64,000 bases of DNA. Origin: G963663525 sp963663525 (GTDB taxonomy: Bacteria; Myxococcota_A; SURF-8; G963663525). The position numbers and the translations under genes were made by a program. Positions 50,674 through 59,828 of this stretch are shown one piece after another; positions within the stretch are counted from its first letter, which is position 1; each line of letters starts with the position of its first letter. The notes beneath the pieces are model-generated. The model was not told the origin of the DNA and ran no database searches. It saw only the letters and a list, made by a program, of their open reading frames with translations. Location: positions 3,100,001 through 3,164,000 of the forward strand of contig CAXXHC010000001.1 in the NCBI GenBank assembly GCA_963663525.2, read 5' to 3'.

Positions 50674-51534
50674 ATGGAAGACCTAAGCCACGTCCATTCC
50701 GAAGAATACATGGAAACGATGGCGAAGCTGATGAACGAGGCTGCCGACAGCCTTGAGGGGTTGAAAGCGCTGGCCGCCGCCATCGCTCCGCCGATCGATA
50801 TGGAAATCAAGACGCGTGAGATCACTTCGCTGTTACTCACCAAACACAAGCTTCCCGCAGGGGAAGAAGCCAAATACCAGAAAAAGCCGAAGCTGAATGC
50901 CTACTGGATCAGTAAAGACGGCGATGCGGTGGAATCCGGCATTCAGGAAGAAGAGATCGTCTTCCCCATCCATCGCATCCACTCGATGCCGATGGTGGAC
51001 ATCGGTGTGCTGAAACACGGCAATGTCGGCACCATGCTGGATATTCAAAAATCGGCGGGTGTCGAGATCCGCAAGGCCATCGACAAGCGCACGATTACCG
51101 TGCTTTCGGCGGCGGTACCCAGTGAACGCACGGTGACGGTCACCGGTGGAAAACTGACCGACGAAGCCATCAACCAGGCCATCAGCTTCATCGAAGACAT
51201 GGAGTTGCGGGTGAAATACATCCTGCTGCGCGGCGCTCGTGCCAACGACATGCGTGGTTGGGAGCTGGATCCGCAGACCCAGCGTGAACTGCAGTTGAAA
51301 GGGATTTTCAAGACTTATAACGGCGCGGACATCATCTCGACGGCGTCGATGAATCTGAACGAAGTGATCCTGGTTCCCGATGAAGAAATCGGGAAATTTG
51401 CGATCCGTCAAGCCCTTTCCACCGACACGATCAATGAACCCAAGCGGTTCAAGGTGGGTTGGCTGGCCTGGATGGAAGCGGCCCATGGGGTGACCCGTCC
51501 GGACCTGTTGGCCAAAGTCGTGATTACGGCCTAG
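50674..51534 (+). CDS. major capsid protein (HK97-fold predicted)
   Basis: 286 residues, RBS AAAGGAGGCAACG. N-terminal helix, a segment AESGIQEEEIVFPIHRIHS-like with an E-loop character, spine-helix region GVEIRKAIDKRTITVLSAAV and P-domain strands (GADIISTASMNLNEVILVPD). Called from order (protease, decoration, capsid, connector) and size; no pairwise match was made. Confidence 0.7.
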   Translation: MEDLSHVHSEEYMETMAKLMNEAADSLEGLKALAAAIAPPIDMEIKTREITSLLLTKHKLPAGEEAKYQKKPKLNAYWISKDGDAVESGIQEEEIVFPIHRIHSMPMVDIGVLKHGNVGTMLDIQKSAGVEIRKAIDKRTITVLSAAVPSERTVTVTGGKLTDEAINQAISFIEDMELRVKYILLRGARANDMRGWELDPQTQRELQLKGIFKTYNGADIISTASMNLNEVILVPDEEIGKFAIRQALSTDTINEPKRFKVGWLAWMEAAHGVTRPDLLAKVVITA

Positions 51535-51542
51535 GAGCACCC

Positions 51543-51920
51543 ATGTCGATCACTCTACACAACACCCTGGCCACCGTGCTCGATGTTCCGGGGGCGGGGC
51601 TGATTTTCGATCCCGGTGAGACAAAAACCGTGGACGGGATCTCTCCTGCGCTTTCGGCAGCCATTCAATCTGGGAAGCTCAACGTAACGGCGCAAAGTGC
51701 GGATTTGACGCTTCTTGTGACCGAGGACGATCAGAGCGACTTTGATCTTCCCATTCCGTGGCCTGGTCCCGACCGGATGCAGGTGTCGCTGAACGGTCTG
51801 GTGCTGGCTTTCGGCGAGGACTACACAGTCGAAGTGGCGGATAACCAACTCCTCTGGCTGGATGAGGAAATCGCGCTGAAAACCGGTGATCGGATCATCC
51901 TGATCGGAGGCGCGCCATGA
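51543..51920 (+). CDS. phage structural protein, head region (unknown)
   Basis: 125 residues. Beta-rich; the C-terminal half (MQVSLNGLVLAFGEDYTVEV ... ALKTGDRIILIGGAP) resembles phage proteins with an immunoglobulin- or fibre-type fold. Stop overlaps the next start (ATGA). Confidence 0.5.
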   Translation: MSITLHNTLATVLDVPGAGLIFDPGETKTVDGISPALSAAIQSGKLNVTAQSADLTLLVTEDDQSDFDLPIPWPGPDRMQVSLNGLVLAFGEDYTVEVADNQLLWLDEEIALKTGDRIILIGGAP

Positions 51921-52390
51921 CCCGATTGGACGGCCACTTCCTCAAACCCGGATCGATCCCTGCCGATCGTCTGGATCCGAGCATTCCGCTCGGCGGCGGT
52001 GCGCTGCTGGATGGCACGGTCACTCCGGCGAAATTGGCCGAAGGGCTGCTGCGCAAGTTTGTGGTGGTCAGCTGGGGTACAGCGCAGGATGGCGATCCCG
52101 GTGAAAAAACCGTTTCTCTGCAGCTTCGCGACTACCTCGACAACCCGATTCCCGCCGCCCATGTGCTGCGACTGACCTGTGACGATCGCGCCACGCTGGC
52201 TGTGGGTGAGCATGGCCAGGCGCTTTCCGGTGCGGAGTCTGCCGACCTGATTGCACAAACCGATGCCACGGGACGGCTTGACCTTGTGGTCCGCTGTTCC
52301 GAAACCGCCACCATTACATTGGCCGCCGGAGCCACGCAGGGAAGTCCTCTGCTGGATGCGACGGCCTTGTTGGATGTGAATTTTGCCTAA
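51917..52390 (+). CDS. phage structural protein with GATQGS module (paralogue 1)
   Basis: 157 residues. N-terminal ~45 residues (LDGHFLKPGSIPADRLDPSI) suggest a linker or adaptor; the body from VVSWGTAQDG to ATQGSPLLDATALLDVNFA is a beta-domain that recurs in the next gene. Probable decoration, fibre or spike subunit. Confidence 0.5.
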   Translation: MTRLDGHFLKPGSIPADRLDPSIPLGGGALLDGTVTPAKLAEGLLRKFVVVSWGTAQDGDPGEKTVSLQLRDYLDNPIPAAHVLRLTCDDRATLAVGEHGQALSGAESADLIAQTDATGRLDLVVRCSETATITLAAGATQGSPLLDATALLDVNFA

Positions 52391-52411
52391 CCCAAGACAA
52401 GGAGAATGACC

Positions 52412-52828
52412 ATGTCGATCGAAGACGCTGTTTCCCCCGTACAGAAAGTGACCATGGATGAGATGGCCCAGGAGTTCGCCGACCGCTTCGCCATTTTGAC
52501 CTTCGGGACTCCCGGCGCGGAAACGGACGACGTGATCGCCGTCCAGATCCAACTCAAGAATGCGCTGATGGAGGATCTTGCCGCCAAAGAGCGCATCCGC
52601 CTGACCTGTACCGCCGGAGCCGAGTTGAGCCTCGCCGATGGTGGCAACGGAGTCGTGCTTTCGGGCGACGGAACCGAAGACATGATTCTCGAAACCGATG
52701 AAACCACCGGAACCTTCGACCTGGAAGTCGACTATACCGGGACCGGTACCGTCACGGTGGTCGGTGGTGCCACGCAGGGTTCGGGATTTGTCCATTGCGG
52801 TGAATCGCTGGATCTGACTTTCGCGTAA
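52412..52828 (+). CDS. phage structural protein with GATQGS module (paralogue 2)
   Basis: 138 residues from ATG 52412; the ATG six bases earlier is too close to AAGGAG. Same beta-domain as the preceding product (ILTFGTPGAETDDVIAVQIQ ... VVGGATQGSGFVHCGESLDL), with a different N-terminus. The pair arose by tandem duplication and diverged. Confidence 0.5.
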   Translation: MSIEDAVSPVQKVTMDEMAQEFADRFAILTFGTPGAETDDVIAVQIQLKNALMEDLAAKERIRLTCTAGAELSLADGGNGVVLSGDGTEDMILETDETTGTFDLEVDYTGTGTVTVVGGATQGSGFVHCGESLDLTFA

Positions 52829-52891
52829 TCGTGAATGGGGACGGGGTTGTCTCCTTTGTGACAACCTTGTCCCTTTATTTGGAGGACAACG

Positions 52892-53107
52892 ATGGTCACG
52901 ATTACCAACCAACTCGATACCTGCCTCGTGGTGCCGGACGGCGTTTGCGACCATGTTGCGTTAACGCTCATGCCGAAGGAAACAATACGGCTGAAAGACC
53001 TCACCAAGCCCATTCAAGACGCCGAGAAAAAGGGGATGTTGAAGATTTCTTATCCGACGACGGTGAAGAGTACCAAGACCAAAGCGGTCAAGAAACCCAA
53101 GGAGTAA
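52892..53107 (+). CDS. small phage protein, head-tail region
   Basis: 71 residues, RBS TTGGAGGACAACG. Ends in a Lys-rich tail (KSTKTKAVKKPKE). No family recognised; sits immediately before the connector gene. Confidence 0.45.
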   Translation: MVTITNQLDTCLVVPDGVCDHVALTLMPKETIRLKDLTKPIQDAEKKGMLKISYPTTVKSTKTKAVKKPKE

Positions 53108-53111
53108 TCCC

Positions 53112-53552
53112 GTGTTGGACGTGCTGGTAGCCGACATTCTGGCAGATTTTACCGATGAGACAGGAGATCCCCTTGCTCCGGAAGCATTTATCCGTCGTCA
53201 GGCGGAGCGGGCTTTGCCCGTGGTCGCGGGAGATCTCGCCGTGGCTTATGAGCTCACGAATGATGAAATATCCCCGGATATGCCGGGCGATCACCGTGAA
53301 CTCTGGGTCATGCAGATAAAAATCCTGCTTTGTCGAACGTTGCGAGCCCAGGCAGCCACTCGTGTGAGTTTCTCCTCCGGAGACAAGAAAATGGATCGGT
53401 CGAAAGAAGCGTCGCATTGGGCTGCGTTGGAGAAAGATCTGGCAAATGAGTACGTCACCCGCATCCAACGCATCAACCCGGCTGCCGACGAAACCCTCAT
53501 TCACCTGAACATCCGTCCACGGATCTACACCCAGAACCGGCGGAATTTCTAA
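53112..53552 (+). CDS. phage head-tail connector (gp6-like)
   Basis: 146 residues from GTG 53112 (AAGGAGTAATCCC). Mostly helical, LVADILADFTDETGDPLAPE ... ELWVMQIKILLCRTLRAQAA, the pattern of head-completion adaptors forming a ring under the portal. Assigned on helical pattern and order. Confidence 0.5.
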   Translation: MLDVLVADILADFTDETGDPLAPEAFIRRQAERALPVVAGDLAVAYELTNDEISPDMPGDHRELWVMQIKILLCRTLRAQAATRVSFSSGDKKMDRSKEASHWAALEKDLANEYVTRIQRINPAADETLIHLNIRPRIYTQNRRNF

Positions 53553-53566
53553 ACGGAGAATCAATC

Positions 53567-54133
53567 ATGGAAAGCAAAATCAAGCTCAATCCTTTCACCT
53601 ACGGCAAATGGGATGTCATCACCACCTTGGTGCAACTCGCCACCGTCGTGGCCGGTATTGTTCTCGCGTTGGACGGCAATACCGCCGGTCTGTTGGCGCT
53701 CGGAGCCCTGGCGGGCGGTGGTAAAGGCACATTGGTCGGCGATATTCTCAAAAAGGTCGCCGAAGAGATGAGTAAGCCGAATCCGAAAAAACGTAGCGGT
53801 TTCATACGTTTACCTCTGCTCGTCGTCCTCATCACCGTTGGTTTGGCAATGGTTGGCTGCGGCGTCGACAAACAATTCGTCCTCGATTCGCGCCAAGCCA
53901 TCCTCACTCAAGCTGGAGATTACCTGATGGGCTGCCAGCAGGCGACCATCGCTCCGGCATTTTCCGTCGATTGGAACGACAACGTGAGCTACGGCGGCGG
54001 AGTATTCGCGGGTTGCGAAGTCGAAGGCCGCATTCTTCGTTTTCATTGCGAAGCACTCCAGGATGACGAAACCGGCAAAACTCGCATGAGCTGCGAGCCG
54101 TTGTCGATCTGGCATCGTGAGGAAAGCCCATGA
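53567..54133 (+). CDS. membrane protein with holin-like N-terminus and internal lipobox
   Basis: 188 residues. Residues ~18-50 are hydrophobic with Gly/Ala character (TTLVQLATVVAGIVLALDGN ... ALGALAGGG), holin-like. A second segment LPLLVVLITVGLAMVGCGVD contains a lipobox (MVGC) that would give a lipoprotein if it were N-terminal. The mature-like C-terminus has Cys pairs. Candidates: a lysis gene fusing holin and spanin-type functions, or two genes fused. Overlaps the next start by 4 bp. Confidence 0.5.
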   Translation: MESKIKLNPFTYGKWDVITTLVQLATVVAGIVLALDGNTAGLLALGALAGGGKGTLVGDILKKVAEEMSKPNPKKRSGFIRLPLLVVLITVGLAMVGCGVDKQFVLDSRQAILTQAGDYLMGCQQATIAPAFSVDWNDNVSYGGGVFAGCEVEGRILRFHCEALQDDETGKTRMSCEPLSIWHREESP

Positions 54134-54498
54134 AGGATCGACAGCGCCGTCAGATGAACGATGATGTGGCCTGGCTGATTCGTCAGTCCGGTGTTTCAGC
54201 CCGCGTGTTTCGCCCGGAACGGGAGGATTCTTTCTTCGGCTCCCACGAAATCCGCGAGGCTGAAATCGCCGACATCCCCATCGACATCAAGGCGTTGTCG
54301 CCCAAGGATCTGGCCGAGATCGGAGCCGATGCTGCCGCCAGCGTCCTGCCCGATTCGGGGGTGTTGGAGTCCGACATCCTCGAAATTGATGGCTTGCGCT
54401 ACCGGGTCACCGAGGTCAAAACACAAAACAGTTTTGGTGCGTGTACGCATCTCGATCTGCATATTGAGTTGGAAAAACGGGAGGCGGGCGATGCGTAG
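54130..54498 (+). CDS. phage neck / head-closure-like protein
   Basis: 122 residues with SGVSARVFRPEREDSFFGSH and a terminal LRYRVTEVKTQNSFGACTHL strand, as in small head-closure proteins. Overlaps both neighbours by 4-8 bp, a tightly coupled run. Confidence 0.45.
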   Translation: MKDRQRRQMNDDVAWLIRQSGVSARVFRPEREDSFFGSHEIREAEIADIPIDIKALSPKDLAEIGADAAASVLPDSGVLESDILEIDGLRYRVTEVKTQNSFGACTHLDLHIELEKREAGDA

Positions 54499-54886
54499 AA
54501 AAAGCCATCTCGCCATGATCGATATCGACCTGAGACAGATCGAGCGGCTTCAAAAAGCCATGAAAGCCATGCCGGATCTGATCGCAGAAGAGTTAGGAAA
54601 AGCCGTTCGCGACCTGGTGCTGATCGTCGAAGCCAAGGCCAAGGAGCTGTGTCTGGTGGATACCGGCAAGTTGCGGGCCTCGATCACGCCGGTCATCCAG
54701 AGCTGGGCGCAGGCTTACGTCGGCACGAACACCGAATACGTCCCGCATGTGGAGTTCGGCACGAAACACGCCGCCGCACAGCCTTTTTTAGAGCCCGCCT
54801 TTCTGGAGGGACAAAAGCAGGCCAGCAAGGTCTTCGGCCAGGCCGTCAGCAGGGCCATCGCCCGCTACGAACGGAGGGCCAGATGA
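54491..54886 (+). CDS. phage tail-completion protein (HK97 gp10-like)
   Basis: 131 residues. Contains LVDTGKLRASITPVIQ and YVPHVEFGTKHAAAQPFLEPA, the classical signature of HK97 gp10/Mu gpG-type tail completion proteins. Joins tail terminator to neck. Start overlaps the preceding stop. Confidence 0.85.
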   Translation: MRRKSHLAMIDIDLRQIERLQKAMKAMPDLIAEELGKAVRDLVLIVEAKAKELCLVDTGKLRASITPVIQSWAQAYVGTNTEYVPHVEFGTKHAAAQPFLEPAFLEGQKQASKVFGQAVSRAIARYERRAR

Positions 54887-55446
54887 GTGGATCTCTGAAA
54901 CGAGCCATCGGCTACTGGGCGACTTTACAGATCGAAGGTTTGTATGCCTTTGCCGATGACCTGGCCAATTCGAAACATCGCTACCCGCAGTTAGTCGTTA
55001 CGGAATTGTCCAATGATACCCAGCCGTTGGGCTGCGGAAAGACGGAATATGTGGTGCGCGATGCGGGAAACGGGGTTGTGAAGAAAACCGGGAAGATGGG
55101 GGTCACCGCCGTCAGCTATCGTTTGACGATCACGTCCCCTTCCGATCGCCGGAACAACGGCCAGGAAATCGTGGACAACATCATCGAAACACTGGAAAAA
55201 GCGGCTCTGAAAACCTGGTTGTCGACAGATCCGATCCGCCTGACCGACCCGGACACCGATCCTACCACGGAATTTCCGCTGGACAGCCTAAAACCCATCG
55301 GTCGCCAAAGCATTCCGCCTGATCTTTCGGGCGAACCGTTTTTGTACCGGTCCGCGCTGACCTTGACCACCCGACGCATCGTTCCCATCGAACGGGATGT
55401 CGAGCACGTCATGGAGCGTATTTATGTCAACGAGGGCAATCCATGA
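54883..55446 (+). CDS. phage tail-terminator-like protein
   Basis: 187 residues. LKRAIGYWATLQIEGLYAFA helix, then ALTLTTRRIVPIERDVEHVM near the end. Position after the gp10-like gene and before the sheath fits a tail terminator. ATGA overlap with the previous stop. Confidence 0.5.
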   Translation: MSGSLKRAIGYWATLQIEGLYAFADDLANSKHRYPQLVVTELSNDTQPLGCGKTEYVVRDAGNGVVKKTGKMGVTAVSYRLTITSPSDRRNNGQEIVDNIIETLEKAALKTWLSTDPIRLTDPDTDPTTEFPLDSLKPIGRQSIPPDLSGEPFLYRSALTLTTRRIVPIERDVEHVMERIYVNEGNP

Positions 55447-55814
55447 GTGAAAACAAGAAAAAACCCGACGATACGCCGAAGAGCGATTCGAAAGAAAAAG
55501 CGAAAGAAACACCCAAAACCGGGAATCCATCCGCTACCGAGACGAAAAAGCAGGATACGAAGGCAAACACCGCCACCGGTCACGTGCAACCGAAGTTGAA
55601 CAAACCCCGCAAAAAGCGTCGTGTTCTGCTCGGAAAACGCACGAAACCGCTAACGTTTCCTATTGAAATGCTGGCGCGGCGTACCGGGACCGATGCGGTC
55701 ACGCTGGGTGCCCTGCGCGCGGCCTACGGCTGGACCAAGCAAACCCGGCTGTCGCACGCGGAATTCACTCGTTTCGTGGATGCCTGGCTGAAACGCCCGG
55801 TAAAGGAGGGCTAA
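55443..55814 (+). CDS. Lys/Thr-rich phage protein of unknown function
   Basis: 123 residues. First half is low-complexity (Lys, Thr, Asp, Ser) and probably disordered. Second half (PIEMLARRTGTDAVTLGALR ... HAEFTRFVDAWL) looks helical. Directly before the sheath gene. Confidence 0.4.
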   Translation: MSENKKKPDDTPKSDSKEKAKETPKTGNPSATETKKQDTKANTATGHVQPKLNKPRKKRRVLLGKRTKPLTFPIEMLARRTGTDAVTLGALRAAYGWTKQTRLSHAEFTRFVDAWLKRPVKEG

Positions 55815-55815
55815 C

Positions 55816-56394
55816 GTGACGACGACACGCATCATTCCCGACGCCTATACCGAGTACGAAGACGGCCATCTCGGTGTCATTCCGGCTTCGTTGGCGAACG
55901 TAGAAGCCAAAATCGGTCCTGCCGAAAGCGGGCAACCCAACAAGATGGTTACGCTCGCCGGTCCGGATGCGAAAAAACAAGCCAAAACCATCTTTCAGGG
56001 TGGGCCGTTGCTCCAGGCCATCGAGGCCGCCTTCGATGCAGGCAGCACGCGCATTCACGCCTGCCGGATCGGCTCGGCCATTCGGGCTGAGCGCACTGTG
56101 AAAAATATCCTGGGTGTGGACACGCTTCGTATTCAATCCGAGTACGGTTCGCAGGGAAATAACCATTGGCTCAACATCAGTCACGAGCTGAACGACGTAC
56201 CGACGGGATACCTGGTCCTTGTCGAAGGGTCGTTGCCGGAAACGCCCCATCGGGTGATGTTTTACAACTCCAGCTTGACCCAGACCCAGGAAGTCCAGCT
56301 TCCCTCCGAAATCAATCAAGTCGTGGATCTCGCCGCCAATCCGATTTTCGAGCAGATGACGAGGTTCAGCCTGCCTTCGGTACGAGTTCCATAG
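55816..56394 (+). pseudogene. contractile-tail sheath protein, truncated
   Basis: 192 residues from GTG (AAAGGAGGG). The N-terminal domain is sheath-like (IPDAYTEYEDGHLGVIPASL, KIGPAESG, ALFQGGPLLQAIEAAFDAGS-type segment, IHACRIGSA). Complete sheath proteins have 350-500 residues with a conserved C-terminal handshake domain; this frame ends after SVRVP. No tube, baseplate or complete tape-measure gene follows, so the tail operon is broken here. Confidence 0.7.
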
Positions 56395-56652
56395 TCCGTA
56401 ACGGCTGTACCTTATGTAATGAATCCCTCACCTAACCCCTCTGAATTACTAGGAATATTCCCTCATTTCGCCCGTCCCGTTACCTTCCATTGACATTTAA
56501 GTACTTGAGATTACAATGGAATTATTGAATTTGTATGGAACACGTCAGATAGGACGTTTCATACCAGTCGAATCGGTGTGAATAAGCCATTGTCTTTATT
56601 TCGTGGACTTGACGAATATCTTCAATAATAGCAACTTGTAATTGGAGGTAAA
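56395..56652. other. 258-bp region after the truncated sheath gene
   Basis: No gene. AT-rich and unlike the coding regions before it; a CCTCACCTAACCCCTC stretch occurs near 56425. It marks the break of the tail operon. A TTGACATTT near 56490 might be a -35 element for the next gene. Confidence 0.4.
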
Positions 56653-57318
56653 ATGGCGAAACAGGACGCTAGCAAACTCAATCCGAATGCTGTTCGCTGC
56701 TCCGCGAAATGCAAACGTACCGGGAAACGATGCAAAAATCCTGCGGTACGGGGAAAAAAGGTTTGCCGTCTGCATGGTGGATTGAGCCTGTCCGGGGATC
56801 AACGCACGGAAAAACAGAAAGCCAACAGACCTCCCGCCGCAGGAAAAGTGAACGCAGGCTCGTTCAAAAAAGGGAATCAGGCCGCCCGCAAACACGGAGC
56901 TTATACCACTCGCTTGTCGGCTGAGGAGAAGGAACGAGTGGAACAACTCCGCAGGGACTTTTCCCTGGAATTGGCGGCTGTTGATGAGTTGACGCCGTTT
57001 GATGATCTGCTGATAAAGATGGCCTCCGTATTTCTCGTCAAAACCGAGATGGCGATTTTAGGAGATGCTCCTGCAAAGGTTATGCATCAATGGCATCGAA
57101 TGGGTATGAAATGCTTGCGGAAGCTTCGAGCCACGAGGGCTACACGAAGCAAAAATGTCTTTCATACCCCGGAGCAAACCCTCTCGGCGATGGTGGAAAA
57201 GATCCGTCTGCGAATGGATGAAGAGCAAGAAACCGTGAATAATTCAAGCGTTACAGAGTGTGACACATCGGTCGACCGAGATGATGCGGAGGTTGGGGAT
57301 GATCATGGTATGCGGTAA
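56653..57318 (+). CDS. HGG-motif phage protein (terminase-small-subunit-like)
   Basis: 221 residues, RBS TTGGAGGTAAA. N-terminal Cys/His element (RCSAKCKRTGKRCKNPAVRG ... CRLHGG) of the phage HGG type, then a basic NRPPAAGKVNAGSFKKGNQA segment common near phage terminases, and a helical C-terminus. In phages such proteins lie beside terminases and may bind DNA. Here it stands alone, after the structural genes. Confidence 0.6.
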   Translation: MAKQDASKLNPNAVRCSAKCKRTGKRCKNPAVRGKKVCRLHGGLSLSGDQRTEKQKANRPPAAGKVNAGSFKKGNQAARKHGAYTTRLSAEEKERVEQLRRDFSLELAAVDELTPFDDLLIKMASVFLVKTEMAILGDAPAKVMHQWHRMGMKCLRKLRATRATRSKNVFHTPEQTLSAMVEKIRLRMDEEQETVNNSSVTECDTSVDRDDAEVGDDHGMR

Positions 57319-57541
57319 AAAGAGTTGGATTGATAGTGGACGGCGGAGACACCCGCCTTTGCTACTCTCTCGAGCATGGAGACAGTGGGAAGGTGAGTTT
57401 TCAGCGAATTTGAATGGGAACCCGGAGATTTTATCAAGGATAATGAGTGCTTTTAGTGAGAAATAGAACCGCAAATACCCTTGACAATAACATAATAAGG
57501 TACATAATTACCCGTGTTAGTATTGTTTGTTGGGGATTCCC

Positions 57542-58906
57542 ATGTATCGCTTCGCTCTCGATTATCTCAGTACCTGGAAGTCAAAAGCAAACAGAAAACC
57601 TCTAATTATTCGGGGGGCTCGTCAGGTCGGAAAATCCTACCTCGCACATGATTTTGCAAACAAGGGCTTCCACAATATTGCGGAGTTGAATTTTGAACGC
57701 GACGTGGAACTCGCTTCGCTCTTTGTCTCGAACGACCCACGAAAGATTGTACAACTTCTTGAGCTTCGCCTGAACACCTCTATCAGACCCGGAGAAACGC
57801 TTCTTTTCCTGGACGAAATTCAGGCCGCACCTTCCGTTCTTCCAGTTTTGCGATACTTTTATGAAGAAATGCCCGATCTTCACGTTATGGCTGCGGGGTC
57901 GTTGCTGGAATTTGCTTTGGAGAATTTCAAGCATTCCATGCCTGTTGGACGCATCGAATATCTACATCTGGGGCCTATGCAATTCGAAGAGTATCTTCTA
58001 GCTGCAGGTCAGGATCAACTGAAGCGATTTCTTTCCGAGTTTCAATCCGACCAGGAGATTCCAGAAGCCATCCATCAGCAACTCATGAGTCATTTTAAAA
58101 CATTTCTCGTTGTTGGCGGAATGCCCGAAGCTATCGCATCCTACGTAGATTCCGGTTCCTTTAAAGCATCCGAGGAAGTCAAGCATTCGATCCTGGCCAC
58201 CTTCAAGGACGATTTCAGCAAGTATGGCCAACGAGTCAAACATGAACGATTACAGAAGCTTTTTCAGAAACTACCAGCGCAGGTCGGTTCCAAATTCAAA
58301 TATGTTCATGTGGATCGAGAGGAGCGAGCCGCTGATCTGGCAAGAGCGCTTGATCTGCTTTGCATGGCACGAGTTGCTTATCGAGTTCGTCATAGTTCCG
58401 CCAACGGCGTCCCCCTTGGAGCCGAGGTAAAAGAGCGCATATTCAAGATGCTCTTTCTGGACGTTGGACTGATGAGCACTTCTCTGGGACTCAATCTGCT
58501 TGATTTCGAACAGGCACAGGATATTATGCTGGTGAATTCCGGTGCGATCTGTGAACAAGTCGTTGGCCAACATTTTCTACATTCTCTGCCTTTTTATCAG
58601 GAACCAGAGTTGTATTACTGGGCTCGGGAACGAGCAAACTCGGCGGCAGAGGTAGACTATATTCTCTCCGAGGGAGTCACGATCTTGCCCGTTGAAGTGA
58701 AGGCGGGAAAAAGCGGACGACTCAAGTCTCTCCACTTCTTTTTACGAGAGAAAAATCGTAACTTCGGGATTCGTTTAAACAGCAATATTCCTTTCACGAT
58801 GGAGACAGAGGTCACATTTCATGACGGGGTGAAAATTCCCTACAGGCTTTTATCATTACCTCTCTACCTCGTGGGACAGATTCGAAGACTTGCCAACCAT
58901 GGATAG
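57542..58906 (+). CDS. AAA_14 / DUF4143 ATPase
   Basis: 454 residues from ATG 57542 after TTGGGGATTCCC. AAA domain: Walker A GARQVGKS, Walker B TLLFLDEIQ, sensor AAGSLLEFAL; central DUF4143-type linker region; C-terminal AEVDYILSEGVTILPVEVKAGKSGR, a PD-(D/E)XK-like strand pattern. Solo ATPases of unclear role, often near mobile elements. Probably horizontally acquired with this region. Confidence 0.85.
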   Translation: MYRFALDYLSTWKSKANRKPLIIRGARQVGKSYLAHDFANKGFHNIAELNFERDVELASLFVSNDPRKIVQLLELRLNTSIRPGETLLFLDEIQAAPSVLPVLRYFYEEMPDLHVMAAGSLLEFALENFKHSMPVGRIEYLHLGPMQFEEYLLAAGQDQLKRFLSEFQSDQEIPEAIHQQLMSHFKTFLVVGGMPEAIASYVDSGSFKASEEVKHSILATFKDDFSKYGQRVKHERLQKLFQKLPAQVGSKFKYVHVDREERAADLARALDLLCMARVAYRVRHSSANGVPLGAEVKERIFKMLFLDVGLMSTSLGLNLLDFEQAQDIMLVNSGAICEQVVGQHFLHSLPFYQEPELYYWARERANSAAEVDYILSEGVTILPVEVKAGKSGRLKSLHFFLREKNRNFGIRLNSNIPFTMETEVTFHDGVKIPYRLLSLPLYLVGQIRRLANHG

Positions 58907-59607
58907 ACTTGACGCGAACAGCCTTCAATTCCATTCCCGCACGGACATGGTTTTTACCACAATGTCCGCCTAGCCGAATAACCGCTCTGACCAGTTTCCC
59001 ATCACTGCGATCGTTTTGTCACAGCGAATTGATCCGTGATTGGGCGTACTTGGACGATGACGGAGTTTCTCTTGTCTCTTTCGTTTCATCACGCTCCATC
59101 CATTCCCTTTCAAAGGGTGTTCACCCTCATCGGAAAAACGAAGATTCTTGTGTGATTACGGGATGTTGTCCAATCATACCATGCTGAATCTCCGTTCTTT
59201 TTCATTCTCGTATTTGTACTCATGTCGAGCAGCGCTATGAAAGCCACGGGGAGGCCTGAAATGGGGTCTCGCAAATGGCAGGTGAAGTGCATGGGAGCTG
59301 TTCCATGGACCATTCAGGGCTCTCCCCACCATCTCAGTGTCAATTCTGGGTACTGCAAATCTTGGCGTGATTTCGCAGGCTTGGGGCGTTTCGTGACAAA
59401 CGGAACAGAATTCAAAGACCTTCTTCGTCACCGTTCGGCTCGTGATGGCATCGACGAGATTCCATGCCAGAAACCGATGCGAAAAGTCCCGTGATTACGA
59501 CGGGTTACAGTCGCATTTTTCACCCGCAAAAACGTTGAATTGGACCGCAATCTGCATGACACAACAGACAACACGGCAACGACGCCGAAAAAGAAAGGAT
59601 GAAAACA
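58907..59607. other. 700-bp region without a supported gene
   Basis: Several short frames exist on both strands but none has a ribosome site and recognisable domain. A CATGGGAGCTGTTCCATGG palindrome lies at about 59289-59307. Likely contains the promoter of the following operon. Confidence 0.4.
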
Positions 59608-59811
59608 ATGAGCACGCAGACCGCCCAGCAAGCCTACAAAGAAAAGAGGAAGCAGATCAACAAACGCCTTGCCACCATCACGAAAGAACTCGATCGCCAC
59701 GTCGAAGCGGTAGAATCCATCCACTATGGTCATGTGGGCGATATCTCCCACGTAGAGTGTCTGCTCCATCAGATCGAGGCTTTTTTGAAAAACGAAGACA
59801 TCGACGATTGA
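59608..59811 (+). CDS. small coiled-coil protein (right copy)
   Basis: 67 residues; ATG 59608, not the one 9 bases earlier which overlaps AAAGGATG. Charged helices (YKEKRKQINKRLATITKELD) and terminal LHQIEAFLKNEDIDD identical to the product of 41475-41675. First gene of the rightmost operon. Confidence 0.65.
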   Translation: MSTQTAQQAYKEKRKQINKRLATITKELDRHVEAVESIHYGHVGDISHVECLLHQIEAFLKNEDIDD

Positions 59812-59828
59812 GAAAGGAGAACACGATC

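Noticed and set aside
57260..57466. 68-codon plus-strand frame overlapping the end of the HGG-motif gene
   Set aside because: Composition is unlike coding sequence and it lacks a ribosome site.
59174..59431. 85-codon minus-strand frame with several Cys
   Set aside because: No ribosome site and no conserved domain; partly built on a palindrome.
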